Positions 54,012 through 62,040 are shown, numbered from the stretch's first letter. The stretch is DNA of 64,000 nt from CAVVNN01 sp963838035 (GCA_963838035.1 CAWIPM010000005.1:224651-288650), one strand, 5' to 3'. Notes: generated by a model from the letters alone, not told the origin. A program made the numbers and translations.

Positions 54012-54545
54012 CTACAGGATCCGCTTGATCAGGAAGTTGAAGAGGGCGTCGAGGGCGCCCAGATAGGCGGCCGCGACGGCGACGAAGATGACGGTTACGG
54101 CGGTTGCCTGGACCAGCGTTTCGCGGTCGGGCCACTGGACTTTCTTCAGCTCGGCCCAGCAGGAGGTGAGGAAGCCGATCACCCCGCCGCGCTGGCGTTC
54201 GGCGCTTGCCTGCTTCTGCTTGCGGGCGACCTGGTCGCGCTCCTGGCGCTTCTGCTCGGCGCGGCGGCGCTTCTCGGCCTCCTTGCGCTGCTTCTCCTCG
54301 GCACGACGCTGGCCGCGGGAGGCCTTCGGGGCGTCGGGTGTCTCGAGCTGCGCCTCGGGAGCGCCGGCCGCCATCCCCGCCTCGACCGCCTCGATCTCGG
54401 CGATGTCGCCGGAGACCGGGACCTGTGTGTCGTGCTGGGCCCGCGACTCGGCGCCCAGCGGGTCGGCGGAGGCAGCCGAGCGCTTGCGCTCCTCTGCTTC
54501 GCGCGCCCTGCGCTCCGCCTTGCGCTGTGCGCGCGTCTTGGCCAT
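54012..54545 (-). CDS. secE: Protein translocase subunit SecE with long charged N-terminus
   Basis: A 177-residue protein. The SecE core is the last 65 or so residues: FLTSCWAELKKVQWPDRETLVQATAVTVIFVAVAAAYLGALDALFNFLIKRI, with one membrane helix. Before it are about 110 residues of highly charged low-complexity sequence (QRKAERRAREAEERKR, EEKQRKEAEKRRRAEQKRQE), probably helical and cytoplasmic. It lies directly after rpmG with no gap. Confidence 0.93.
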   Translation of the reverse strand: MAKTRAQRKAERRAREAEERKRSAASADPLGAESRAQHDTQVPVSGDIAEIEAVEAGMAAGAPEAQLETPDAPKASRGQRRAEEKQRKEAEKRRRAEQKRQERDQVARKQKQASAERQRGGVIGFLTSCWAELKKVQWPDRETLVQATAVTVIFVAVAAAYLGALDALFNFLIKRIL

Positions 54546-54710
54546 CTACCGCGTCTCTTTGTGGGCGGTGTGGCGCCCGCACCAACGGCAGAACTTGCGC
54601 AGCTCGACGCGGTCCGGCGTGTTTCGCCGGGACTTGTTGGTCTGGTAGTTGCGCCGCTTGCAGTCTTCGCAAGCCAACGTCACCGCGATGCGGACATCTC
54701 CGCGAGCCAT
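54546..54710 (-). CDS. rpmG: 50S ribosomal protein L33 (zinc-binding form)
   Basis: A 54-residue protein starting MARGDVRIAVTLACEDCKRR and ending WCGRHTAHKETR. Zinc ligands are C14, C17, C41 and C44. It opens the rpmG-secE-nusG-rplK run typical of actinobacteria. I see no tRNA-Trp upstream, which is often present there. Confidence 0.95.
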   Translation of the reverse strand: MARGDVRIAVTLACEDCKRRNYQTNKSRRNTPDRVELRKFCRWCGRHTAHKETR

Positions 54711-54811
54711 TTCTCCTCATTCACGTACGGACGGCCGTTACAAAGGAAAACCCCGGGCCGAAGCGCGAGGCTGAGCGGAAGGATAGCGATCCAGCCCGGC
54801 AGAGCGCATGC

Positions 54812-55954
54812 TCAGAGCCCGAGCGTCTTGGCGATGATATTGCGCTGGATCTCCGAGGTGCCGCCGTAGATGGTGGAGACAAGTGCGGTGCGAACGAGGC
54901 GCTCCATGTCGTACTCAGAGGAGTAGCCGTAGCCGCCCATCAGCTGCATGCCTTCGAGGGTGACGCGCTTGGCCACCTCGGTGACGTGCAGCTTCACCAT
55001 CGAGGCCTCGCGGGGGAGCATCCGGTCGGGGGCCTCGTCGGTGAGGGTGGCTACCCAACGGGTCATCAGGCGGGCCGCCTCGAGGTCGGTCGCGAGGTCG
55101 GCGAGACGGTGCTGGAGCGCCTGGAAGGAGCCGATCGGGCGGCCGAACTGGCGCCGCTCCTTGACGTATGCAAGGGCGTCGTCGAAGGCGCGCTGGGCGA
55201 TGCCGAGCATCGTCGCGGCGAGGATCAGCCGCTCCACGTTGAGGCCGGCCATCAGCTGCGTCCACGCCTGATCGACCTCGCCGAGCACGGCGTCGGCCGG
55301 CGCGAAGCAGTCGGTGAGGTAGACGTAGTTGGTCTCCCGCCCGCCCATAGTGTCGATCGGCTTCACCTCCATGCCCTCGGCGTCGCGCGGCACCCATACC
55401 ATCGAGAGGCCCTCGTGCTTGGACTCCGACCTGGTGGTGCGGCAGACGATGAGGACGTGATCGGAGATGTGGGCGTTGGAGCAGAAGACCTTCTGGCCAT
55501 TGAGGACGAAGCCATCGCCGTCACGCTCCGCGGTGGTCGTGAGGGAGCCAACATCGGAGCCTGCATCGGGCTCGGTCATCGCGATCGCCTCAACCGCCCC
55601 GCGCGCGATCCCGCCGAGGATCTCCTGCTTCTGCTCCTCGGTGCCGAAGCGCTTCGTCGCCCCGGCGACGATCAGCGTCGTCGCGTAGCCGCCGATCGGC
55701 GCCAACCCGCGCGAGGCCTCCTCCATGAAGAGGCAGGCGTCCAGCATCGAGCCGCCGGAGCCGCCGTAGGCCTCGGGGATCGTCACCCCGAGCCAGCCCA
55801 GCTCGGCCATCTTGCGGTACAGCTCGAAGTTGTGATGCTCCGTGTATGAGTCCGTGAGACGCTCGCGCTGCTCCCGGGTGCCGCACTCGCGCGCACAGAA
55901 GTCGCGGATCGCGGCGACGAAGTCGCTCTGCTCGTCGGTGAGGGCGAAGTCCAC
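54812..55954 (-). CDS. Acyl-CoA dehydrogenase
   Basis: A 380-residue FAD enzyme that makes the 2,3-double bond in acyl-CoA during beta-oxidation. The order is an N-terminal helical domain (MDFALTDEQSDFVAAIRDFC), the beta domain with AIAMTEPDAGSDVGSLTTTAERDGDGFVLNGQKVFCSNA, and the C-terminal helical domain with MGGYGYSSEYDMERLVR and the closing IYGGTSEIQRNIIAKTLGL. It stands alone between rpmG and secreted-protein genes; it may work with the acyl-CoA ligase at 7.2 kb. Confidence 0.92.
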   Translation of the reverse strand: MDFALTDEQSDFVAAIRDFCARECGTREQRERLTDSYTEHHNFELYRKMAELGWLGVTIPEAYGGSGGSMLDACLFMEEASRGLAPIGGYATTLIVAGATKRFGTEEQKQEILGGIARGAVEAIAMTEPDAGSDVGSLTTTAERDGDGFVLNGQKVFCSNAHISDHVLIVCRTTRSESKHEGLSMVWVPRDAEGMEVKPIDTMGGRETNYVYLTDCFAPADAVLGEVDQAWTQLMAGLNVERLILAATMLGIAQRAFDDALAYVKERRQFGRPIGSFQALQHRLADLATDLEAARLMTRWVATLTDEAPDRMLPREASMVKLHVTEVAKRVTLEGMQLMGGYGYSSEYDMERLVRTALVSTIYGGTSEIQRNIIAKTLGL

Positions 55955-56040
55955 GGGCGGCGAAGCCTATGGAAAGTCGGGCAGCTTGGCGACCGTCCGC
56001 AAGCGAATCTTCTGCCGCTCTTCCCAGCGGCCCCTCTCGC

Positions 56041-56514
56041 TCAGGTGTACTTGGAGGGTTCGAAGTGGCAGGATTTGAAGTTGAAGCTGAGGACCTGGTT
56101 GTTGGCCTTGTTGGCGTTGTGGGTGAGCTGGATTTCCAGCCGTTGGGCAAGGTGCTTATTGCCCGCCTTCAGCGCTTTGCCGGTCTTTTCGAACAGACTC
56201 GCCTCGGTCTTCACGTAGCTCAGCCATTTGGCGAGCCTCGCCGTGTCGGCCGACGGTTGGGGAACCGCCTTCAGTTCGCTGTAGGTCCGCTTGAGGGCCT
56301 TGGCGGCCTTGATCAGGCGCGTGCCCGCGGGGGACAGCTTGCCCTTCTTCACGTCGGCACGAACGCCCTTGAGGATCCTTTCGTTGGCCTTGGCGTTGAC
56401 CGCGCAGATCGGCTCCACCGCATCCTTGTAGGTTTCGCGGGTCACTTCGTCGGCGATCGCCAGCGACGTAATTGCGAGAAAGGCCGCGGTGACGGCCAGC
56501 GCGAGGATTCTCAT
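56041..56514 (-). CDS. Secreted protein of unknown function
   Basis: A 157-residue protein with a signal peptide (MRILALAVTAAFLAITSLAIA). The mature part is helical and Lys/Ala-rich, with two cysteines (EPICAVN and FKSCHFEP) that could form a disulfide. I do not recognise the family. It follows the next secreted-protein gene by 38 bases on the same strand, so the two probably form an operon. Confidence 0.75.
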   Translation of the reverse strand: MRILALAVTAAFLAITSLAIADEVTRETYKDAVEPICAVNAKANERILKGVRADVKKGKLSPAGTRLIKAAKALKRTYSELKAVPQPSADTARLAKWLSYVKTEASLFEKTGKALKAGNKHLAQRLEIQLTHNANKANNQVLSFNFKSCHFEPSKYT

Positions 56515-56552
56515 TGTTCGATGCCCTACCTTCGTCTGTTGTTGGGTTTGAC

Positions 56553-57350
56553 TCATTTGGCCGGGGTGCAGCTCTTGACGATGTTGCCGGAAAGGCTGTC
56601 GCCGTTGACGAAATTGAATTCCCCGTGCGCGTAGAGGTGGCCGCTGGGGCAGCTGGCGAGCAGGAGGCTGCGCTTCTCGTGCTTGTAGGTCCAGGTTTTG
56701 TGGATCTTGGCTTTGAACGAGGTCAGCGAGCCGTATCCGGCGACGATCGTCGGGATCTGGATCAGGGTCGAGGTGCCGAATTTGCCGTGGGCCTTGCCGA
56801 TCACCCCGCTCGTGACGAAGGCGGTCGGTGCGGGCACGCGAGCGTAAACATGGAAGACCAGCACCGGCTTGCCTCCCTTGGGGACGCCGTTGAAAATCAG
56901 CAGCGGACCCGAGGCTGAGAAGGGCGCCTGTTCGGGCAGCTCGATCTCGGCGGAGACCTTGCCGGTGCCAACCAGGGCCTTGCCGCAGGTCTTCTTCGCC
57001 GTCGATGTCTGGGTGCTCTCGATCTGGCCGGGCTTGCAGGTCGGAAGGCCCTTGGTGTAGATGTGGCCGTGCTTGTCGAATTCGAGCGCCAGCGTGTTCA
57101 ACGGGGAGGGACGGGTGCCGTCGGCGTCTTTGACAGAGCCTTCGACATTGAGCGTGATCGGGGCCGGGGTCTTCTTGGGCAGCTTGGTCGGGCTGAGGCT
57201 GCCTTCGATCGAGACGATCAGTTCCCCTAGGCGGGTCGAGTCGGCGGACGCCCCGGTGCCGGCGACGAAGACGAAGAGCGCCACGGCGGCGAGGCCGAGC
57301 GCCAGCGCCCGCGGTCGTCCAATTCGATTCCAGCTCCCTGCTAGACGCAT
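56553..57350 (-). CDS. Secreted protein of unknown function
   Basis: A 265-residue protein with a signal peptide (AALALGLAAVALFVFVAGTGASA, about residues 14-36). The mature part is beta-rich: SIEGSLSPTKLPKKTPAPITLNVEGSVKDADG, KTCGKALVGTGKVSAEIELPEQAPFSASGPLLIFNG and a closing GEFNFVNGDSLSGNIVKSCTPAK, with paired cysteines. I do not recognise a named domain. It probably belongs to the same transcript as the small secreted protein downstream. Confidence 0.78.
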   Translation of the reverse strand: MRLAGSWNRIGRPRALALGLAAVALFVFVAGTGASADSTRLGELIVSIEGSLSPTKLPKKTPAPITLNVEGSVKDADGTRPSPLNTLALEFDKHGHIYTKGLPTCKPGQIESTQTSTAKKTCGKALVGTGKVSAEIELPEQAPFSASGPLLIFNGVPKGGKPVLVFHVYARVPAPTAFVTSGVIGKAHGKFGTSTLIQIPTIVAGYGSLTSFKAKIHKTWTYKHEKRSLLLASCPSGHLYAHGEFNFVNGDSLSGNIVKSCTPAK

Positions 57351-57539
57351 CTAGCTCCTCCACCCCCTTCCCCAAGTTTGCAGGTCCCGAATAGAGAACC
57401 CGGCCGGGCACTCTAAAGCTCGGTCTGTTTATACGCGATTAACGTCGAACGTGCTCGCAACAGCACGAACGGGAGTCGCATCGCCCACGCCGGGTAGATC
57501 CTTCGCGGCCGGTGCTACCCTCGATCGGCCGGTCAACAG

Positions 57540-58604
57540 GTGAAGGCTCGCTTTGGGCCAGCTCGCTTGACCGGAGGAAGGGGCAACATCACCCCACGCG
57601 TTCCGCGGCGCCCACGCTCCACGCAGGTGGATGCCGATCAGTCGGCGTCTGATCGAGATCAGACGACCTCTGATGCCGATCAGACTGCCTCCGACGCCGA
57701 CCAGACGATGGCCGATCGAGACCAGGCAGCCTCGGAAGCCGACCAGCGCGTCTCCGATCGCGACCAGGATCTCGCCGACCGCGAGCTGGAGGCTTCGCCC
57801 GCCGACCCCGCCCAACTGCTTGCACACGAGCAGGCCAAGACCGGTCGGGGCGAGGGGACGATGGCGCGGATGGCGACCACCACGGTCCGCGCCCAGGTCG
57901 GTGCTGAGCGCCACGAGCTGGCATGGCGCCGCGACGAGATGGCGCGCCACCGCGACGAGGTGGCGGCCAACCGCGACCGCGAAGCTGATGAAGTCGATGT
58001 TGCTGCCGAGAATTTGGCGGGCGATTTCGGCGTGGACAGTCCCGCCGCCAAGGTGGCCGCTGTCGCGAGGGCCTCGGCCGCCGCCGCCAGAGCACGGGCC
58101 GCCGAGGACCGCGAACGCGCCGCCCGCGACCGCGAGGACGCCGCCCGCGACCGCGAGCTGTTGATGGCCGAGATCGAGCGTTCCCACATGGACGAGGCGA
58201 CCGGCGCCTACGGACGACAGATCGGCGGGGTGCTGTTGCGCCACGAGATCGAGCGCGCTCAGGGCACAGGCGCGCGCCTGGTGCTCGGCATCATCACGAT
58301 CGAGGCGACCGCGAAAGCCGAAGAGGGCGACGGCGCCCCCGCACGCGATGCTCTTGCTCGGGATCTCTTCCTCGCCCTCCAGGCGAGGCTCCGCCCCTAC
58401 GACCCGATCGTTCGTTGGGACGAGTGCGAATTCGGCTGCGCCGTCAGCGCGGTCATCGAGGAGGAAGCAAGCCGCTCGCTAGGCGATGGATGCTCCGAGG
58501 TCGTCGAGCGGCACCCCGGAGCGCGGGTACGCGTCGGCGTGGCGCTCCTCCAAGAGGCCGACACCCTCGACAGCCTGATCGAGCGCGCCAGGGCCACTCG
58601 GTAG
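57540..58604 (+). CDS. GGDEF-like protein with heptad repeats, active site degenerate
   Basis: A 354-residue protein starting at GTG 57540. Residues 30-85 are eight 7-residue repeats of the type SDADQTA. About 100-215 is a highly charged helical region with further RDRE/RDED-type units (RERAARDREDAARDREL). About 220-350 resembles a diguanylate-cyclase domain: DEATGAYGRQIGGVLLRHEIERAQGTGARLVLGIITIEA matches the family's D-x-LTGL...L..E..RA..., but where GGDEF is expected the sequence is RWDECEFGC. The catalytic site is therefore probably inactive, and the domain may bind c-di-GMP or partners. There is no signal peptide or membrane helix. Confidence 0.75.
   Translation: MKARFGPARLTGGRGNITPRVPRRPRSTQVDADQSASDRDQTTSDADQTASDADQTMADRDQAASEADQRVSDRDQDLADRELEASPADPAQLLAHEQAKTGRGEGTMARMATTTVRAQVGAERHELAWRRDEMARHRDEVAANRDREADEVDVAAENLAGDFGVDSPAAKVAAVARASAAAARARAAEDRERAARDREDAARDRELLMAEIERSHMDEATGAYGRQIGGVLLRHEIERAQGTGARLVLGIITIEATAKAEEGDGAPARDALARDLFLALQARLRPYDPIVRWDECEFGCAVSAVIEEEASRSLGDGCSEVVERHPGARVRVGVALLQEADTLDSLIERARATR
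57627..57794 (+). repeat. Tandem 21-bp coding repeats, eight units
   Basis: These encode VDADQSA, SDRDQTT, SDADQTA, SDADQTM, ADRDQAA, SEADQRV, SDRDQDL and ADRELEA in a row. The units differ by a few bases each, so they are old rather than freshly expanded. The register of D and Q at fixed places suggests a repeating helical or coiled-coil surface. Confidence 0.85.
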
Positions 58605-58786
58605 CGGCTCAACATTTGAGTCAGCCCCAGCCCATCAGCCTGACAGCTCTTTCCGCGCCGACGCGAAGGTGGTAGCACGATCCCAGTTCGCCAGAGCGCA
58701 TCGACGGTTTGGCGCGCGGCCAGGCTCCGCAAGAGCAGGGAACCACCCCAGATCCCGCATAGGACTGCGGAATTCGCACCTCAAAG

Positions 58787-58846
58787 CGGAGGGGGTGGGA
58801 TTCGAACCCACGAGCGCCTTGCGACGCCAACAGTTTTCGAGACCGA
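58787..58846 (-). other. 3' half of a tRNA-Ser(CGA) gene, probable att scar
   Basis: The minus strand reads from the anticodon loop (CTCGAAA, anticodon CGA), through a long variable arm, a T arm GTGGG-TTCGAAT-CCCAC, and the acceptor 3' strand CCCCTCC with discriminator G. No matching 5' half (expected GGAGGGG about 35 bases upstream) can be found; the bases before the anticodon stem do not fit a D arm. Integrases of the tyrosine type often recombine at the anticodon-to-3'-end part of tRNA genes, leaving such a copy at one end of an element. It lies in the 390-base gap 58605-58994, where I see no other gene. Confidence 0.75.
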
Positions 58847-58994
58847 TCGGGTCGGTGATTTCGAGGCTGATTCTTGGCTCGCCCAAGCCAAATAGCGGGT
58901 CCACCGAATCCGTAGGGAACGGATTAGGGAACGAATCCGGATCGAAAATTCCGAGGGGAGCGCCCGCCGCCACTCGCGCCATGATGGATCGGCC

Positions 58995-59255
58995 ATGCCA
59001 ACGATCAGCCGCTTCTTCGGGATCACGATCGCGATGTTCTTCAGCGACCATGGGTTTCCGCACTTCCACGCCCGCCATACCGAAGGGGAAGCGAAGGTGC
59101 GCATCGACAACCTCGAGATCATCGACAGCAATATGGGTCGGCGGCAGCTGCGCTTCGTCCTTGCCTGGGCCGAGCTTCATCAGGAGGAACTCGAAGAGAA
59201 CTGGCGCCGAGCGCGCGCCGGTGAAACACTTCTGGAGATCGAGCCATTGCGATGA
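58995..59255 (+). CDS. DUF4160 family protein
   Basis: An 86-residue protein. The start PTISRFFGITIAMFFSDHGFPHFHARHTEGEAKVRID, with its HFHA motif and the later QLRFVLAWAELHQEELEENW, is characteristic of DUF4160. The family has no proven biochemical role. It overlaps the following DUF2442 gene in an ATGA tetranucleotide, so the pair is translationally coupled. Such DUF4160-DUF2442 pairs recur in bacteria and have been guessed to be toxin-antitoxin-like; that is inference. Confidence 0.85.
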   Translation: MPTISRFFGITIAMFFSDHGFPHFHARHTEGEAKVRIDNLEIIDSNMGRRQLRFVLAWAELHQEELEENWRRARAGETLLEIEPLR

Positions 59256-59530
59256 ACGGCCTGACTCCTGACATCACCGCTGCGGAGGTCGTCCGGCACG
59301 GCGTCCTGCGCCTGACGTTCGCCGACGGGCTGAGCGGAGAGGTCGAGGTGCTCGACCGCATGCGAGGCCCCGTCTTCGAAGATGCCCGGACCCCTGAGGG
59401 CTTTGCCCGAGTCGAGGTCGACAGCGAGACGGGCACAGTCGTTTGGCCCGGAGGCGCCGACTTAGCTCCGGACACGCTCTACGAGCGGGTCAGCTCGGGA
59501 GCTTGGCCCGAATCTCGGGCTGCGGCGTAG
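59252..59530 (+). CDS. DUF2442 family protein
   Basis: A 92-residue protein. VVRHGVLRLTFADGLSGEVEVLDRMRGPVFEDARTPEGFARVEVDSETGTVVWPGGADLAPDTLYERV matches DUF2442, whose members read 'F.DG......W..GADL.P..LY'. The ATG overlaps the stop of the DUF4160 gene. It has no membrane segment. The function is unknown; it probably acts with its partner. Confidence 0.85.
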   Translation: MNGLTPDITAAEVVRHGVLRLTFADGLSGEVEVLDRMRGPVFEDARTPEGFARVEVDSETGTVVWPGGADLAPDTLYERVSSGAWPESRAAA

Positions 59531-59564
59531 AGACCGATGAGGCGGACGGGTAGGCCCGCGTAGT

Positions 59565-59699
59565 TCAAAGCGGGACCGCCTCGGCGAGGATGCGATCTCG
59601 TAGGTAGGAGAGGCCATGCTCACTGAGCACGTCAACCTCGCTCTCGAGCGTCTTCTCGAGCTCGTTGGAGAGAGCGAACAGGTCGAGCGGGTTGTGAGT
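59565..59699 (-). pseudogene. C-terminal remnant of a nucleotidyltransferase (MntA-like)
   Basis: The minus strand has about 43 codons ending at TGA 59565 that read NPLDLFALSNELEKTLESEV then DVLSEHGLSYLRDRILAEAVPL. This closely resembles the C-terminal end of small MNT-type nucleotidyltransferases (L..L...LE..LG..VDV......L.P.LR..IL.EAV.L). The N-terminal catalytic part (GSR...D) is absent; upstream bases do not continue it. It is too short to be a complete gene. Confidence 0.6.
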
Positions 59700-59755
59700 T
59701 CTCCGGCCTGGACGGAGCCGCGACGTTCGTCGAGCTGAACGCGATGTTCGAGTAG
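59696..59755 (+). pseudogene. Short 3' remnant of an unknown gene
   Basis: Nineteen codons ending at TAG 59755 read EFSGLDGAATFVELNAMFE with almost pure G/C third positions, like a real C-terminus. It has no start or upstream body: the sequence before it belongs to the nucleotidyltransferase remnant on the other strand. Confidence 0.35.
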
Positions 59756-59904
59756 AGCCAGCGACGCGGCTCGGGAGATCTCAGGGCTCGACGGCGCCGG
59801 GCGTGAGGGCGGCTACCCCTTGCTTGGCAGCGCCCGAAGACGATCTCGCTCGCGATCCGCTAGTTGGCCCAGTAGGGCTCTCGGTGGTCTTACCTCCTTT
59901 CATG

Positions 59905-59944
59905 GTTGCAAGCGCATCAGTCAGGCCGTTGAGACGCTTGCAAC
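59905..59944. repeat. Perfect 10-bp inverted repeat
   Basis: GTTGCAAGCG (59905-59914) and CGCTTGCAAC (59935-59944) are exact reverse complements with a 20-base spacer. They lie in the 398 bases between the remnant at 59755 and the collagen-like gene at 60154, where I see no intact gene. It could be an operator, a terminator without a U tract, or an element end. Confidence 0.6.
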
Positions 59945-60153
59945 GCACGGACGAGAAGCAGCCGCAATTCGTCCATAGCGATAGTGCCCCGCAAGGTTCC
60001 CGGCAGGTTCGCAATGCCAAGAACGCGGTTGTTCCACGTCAACTCTGCGGCGATTCCCTGATGCGTCGGTACTGGCGGGGTGGGAGCCTGGGCCGGAGAG
60101 TGTTCAGCCCTCTCTTAGGACGGGACTCTCCAACTCGCAACGAGGAAGGCATA

Positions 60154-60642
60154 ATGAAACGGCTTCGACCAACCACGATCATCGCTTGCTTGGCGCTCTT
60201 CCTATCGCTAGGTGGAGGCGCATGGGCGGCGCAACACTATGTCATTACAAGCAAGAGCCAGATCAAGCCTTCCGTCCTCGGTCAGTTGAAGGGTAATCGA
60301 GGACCCAAGGGGGCAAAGGGCGACCAGGGGATTCAGGGGAACCAGGGAAGCCAAGGGATTCAGGGTTCACCGGGAGCTAACGGCACCGGGTCAATCGTGG
60401 TGGCTGGTGAAGTATTCGATGTGGGACCCCTGGTTGAAGGAGCCTCTGTAGAGGAGAGTGTGTCGTGCCCTGCAGGTTCCTCCCCAACCGGAGGCGGCGG
60501 ATGGGTTCAGGGCAAGCTCGTTCTAGTCGGCGACTCGCCAGGTGAAATGGGACATGGATGGCAGATTGAAGCTGTAGCCACCGAAGCCTTTGGAGCAGAT
60601 GAAGGCGAAGTCTCGGTCACCGTCTTCTGTAAGACGGAATAG
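60154..60642 (+). CDS. Secreted protein with collagen-like repeats
   Basis: A 162-residue protein starting at ATG 60154 with GAGGAAGG upstream. A signal peptide (about residues 1-25, IIACLALFLSLGGGAWA) is followed by a short linker ending SVLGQLKGN. Nine or so Gly-x-y triplets follow (RGPKGAKGDQGIQGNQGSQG then IQGSPGANG), then a globular C-terminal domain of about 85 residues with two cysteines. This architecture is common among secreted proteins of Thermoleophilia. Codon use is less G/C-biased than in the ribosomal genes. The function is unknown, perhaps cell-surface. Confidence 0.75.
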   Translation: MKRLRPTTIIACLALFLSLGGGAWAAQHYVITSKSQIKPSVLGQLKGNRGPKGAKGDQGIQGNQGSQGIQGSPGANGTGSIVVAGEVFDVGPLVEGASVEESVSCPAGSSPTGGGGWVQGKLVLVGDSPGEMGHGWQIEAVATEAFGADEGEVSVTVFCKTE

Positions 60643-61640
60643 CTGTGGACATATCACCATCACCGACGTCACCGGCACTAGCCAGCGTGATGCAGGCGAT
60701 CACGGTGGCCCCTGCCACGATCGCCAGGGCTATGTGGGGGAACTCAGCGTAAGGAGCGGGCTGCCCCGGCTTGAACAGCTCGAAGAACGGGACGATCAGG
60801 GTCAGTGCCCCCAGGACCGGAATGGCCACACGTCGGAGCGATGAAAACGACTCTCGGTGGCGTCGCCACATGAAGACGGGGAGGGCGAGCGTCGTCAGGA
60901 AGTAGACGAACAGGCTCACGATCGTGCCCATCGTCGAGCACTCGGCATAGAGGCCGACGGGGTTCATCGATCCCGTATTGACGCCGACCAGGTGGGACAC
61001 CCACCAGACCCCGATGATCCCGAGTCCAACACTGGCCATGCCCAGGGCGTTGACCGGGCGTCGGCCGGAGGGCGGACGTGGCCAAACCATTCCGGCAGGA
61101 GCCCCGATCGGCCGCCGTCGAAGATCATGCGCGCTTGGGAGTTAGCGCCCGCGACCAAGTGGCGAGCAAGGAGACGATGCCGGCGATCCAGGCCAAGACA
61201 GCCGCGCCGCCGAGGTACTGGTCAGCCACGGTCAGAAACGGCACCGATGAGCGACCGATGGAGGACACGTCGTAGTCGAAGCCGGTGACGGTGGAGTAGG
61301 CGAAGAAGACGAAAAGAGCGGTGGTGATCGCGATCGAGATATAGAGGGCCCTCGGGACGGTACGCCACGGATTGCGACACTCCTCGGCGAGCACCGGGCC
61401 GTTCTCCCGCCCGATGAACATGTAGAGGCAAGCGGGAAGCCTGCCGAGAGGCCGGTCAGGCCACCGCTGAGGTGCGCCCAGGAGAACGGAGTGCCCGAAA
61501 GCTGGGCATGCTGGTCGACGAGAACGGTGACGCAGACGATGACCATGATCGCCACCTGCATGAGGACGGCCAAGCCCACCGCTTTGGTCGAGAGCCTGAC
61601 GCCGCGCACCGTAAGCCAGATGGCTCCGACAGTGAACACA
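60617..61640 (-). pseudogene. Broken amino-acid (APC-type) permease
   Basis: Pieces of one transporter follow in order on the minus strand but in different frames. The membrane segments read AIWLTVRGVRLSTKAVGLAV, then (after a shift near 61440) CLYMFIGRENGPVLAEECRN and PRALYISIAITTALFVFFAY. After shifts near 61150 and 61080 come NSQARMIFDGGRSGLLPEWF and RPVNALGMASVGLGIIGVWW. The motif with GREN..V.AEE..NPWRTVPRAL is typical of APC permeases. The N-terminal third is missing, and three frame changes remain. The 3' end overlaps the collagen-like gene by 26 bases. Confidence 0.75.
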
Positions 61641-61956
61641 AGACAACCTTCTCCTTCGACCTCAACGAGGCAGCAACCGTCACCCACGGCTTCAAGCGAA
61701 CGGGACCTGTCAGGCACCGCTACGTCGAACATGCGAAAGGAAGGCACCGCGGTCGCCGACCCTGCAAAGGGCTGGTAAGCCAGGGTGTCTTGAGCAACGC
61801 CGGTCAGGCCGGTCACAACGAACTCCGCTTCTTCGGCAACCTCAACGCCGAGAAGCGGCTGAAGCCCGGCCGCTACGCGCTCACGATCACGGCCAGCGCC
61901 AACGGCCTCACATCCGCTCGGCCACTCTGAGCTTCACGATCGCCGCCGCTCGCTAG
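61641..61956 (+). pseudogene. C-terminal remnant of a secreted beta-sandwich protein
   Basis: The plus strand reads TTFSFDLNEAATVTHGFKRT, then RPCKGLVSQGVLSNAGQAGHN, ELRFFGNLNAEKRLKPGRYA and LTITASANGLTSA. After a frame change near 61915 it ends TLSFTIAAAR at TAG 61956. This is the usual last domain of large secreted repeat proteins of this lineage (F.LSEAATV...LKPG.Y..T.TA.D). No start or upstream body is present; it abuts the permease remnant head-on. Confidence 0.55.
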
Positions 61957-62040
61957 CGCCAGACAAAAATCAACTGCTGCGTCGCCGAGGGGCGGGCGGC
62001 CTGGCGGGCCGCAGCGTGAGCCGCTCCCCGGGCGCCCGCT

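Noticed and set aside
59616..59738. A 40-codon plus-strand ORF with a good AGGAG-like site
   Set aside because: Its DNA is better explained as the antisense of the nucleotidyltransferase remnant; no family resemblance.
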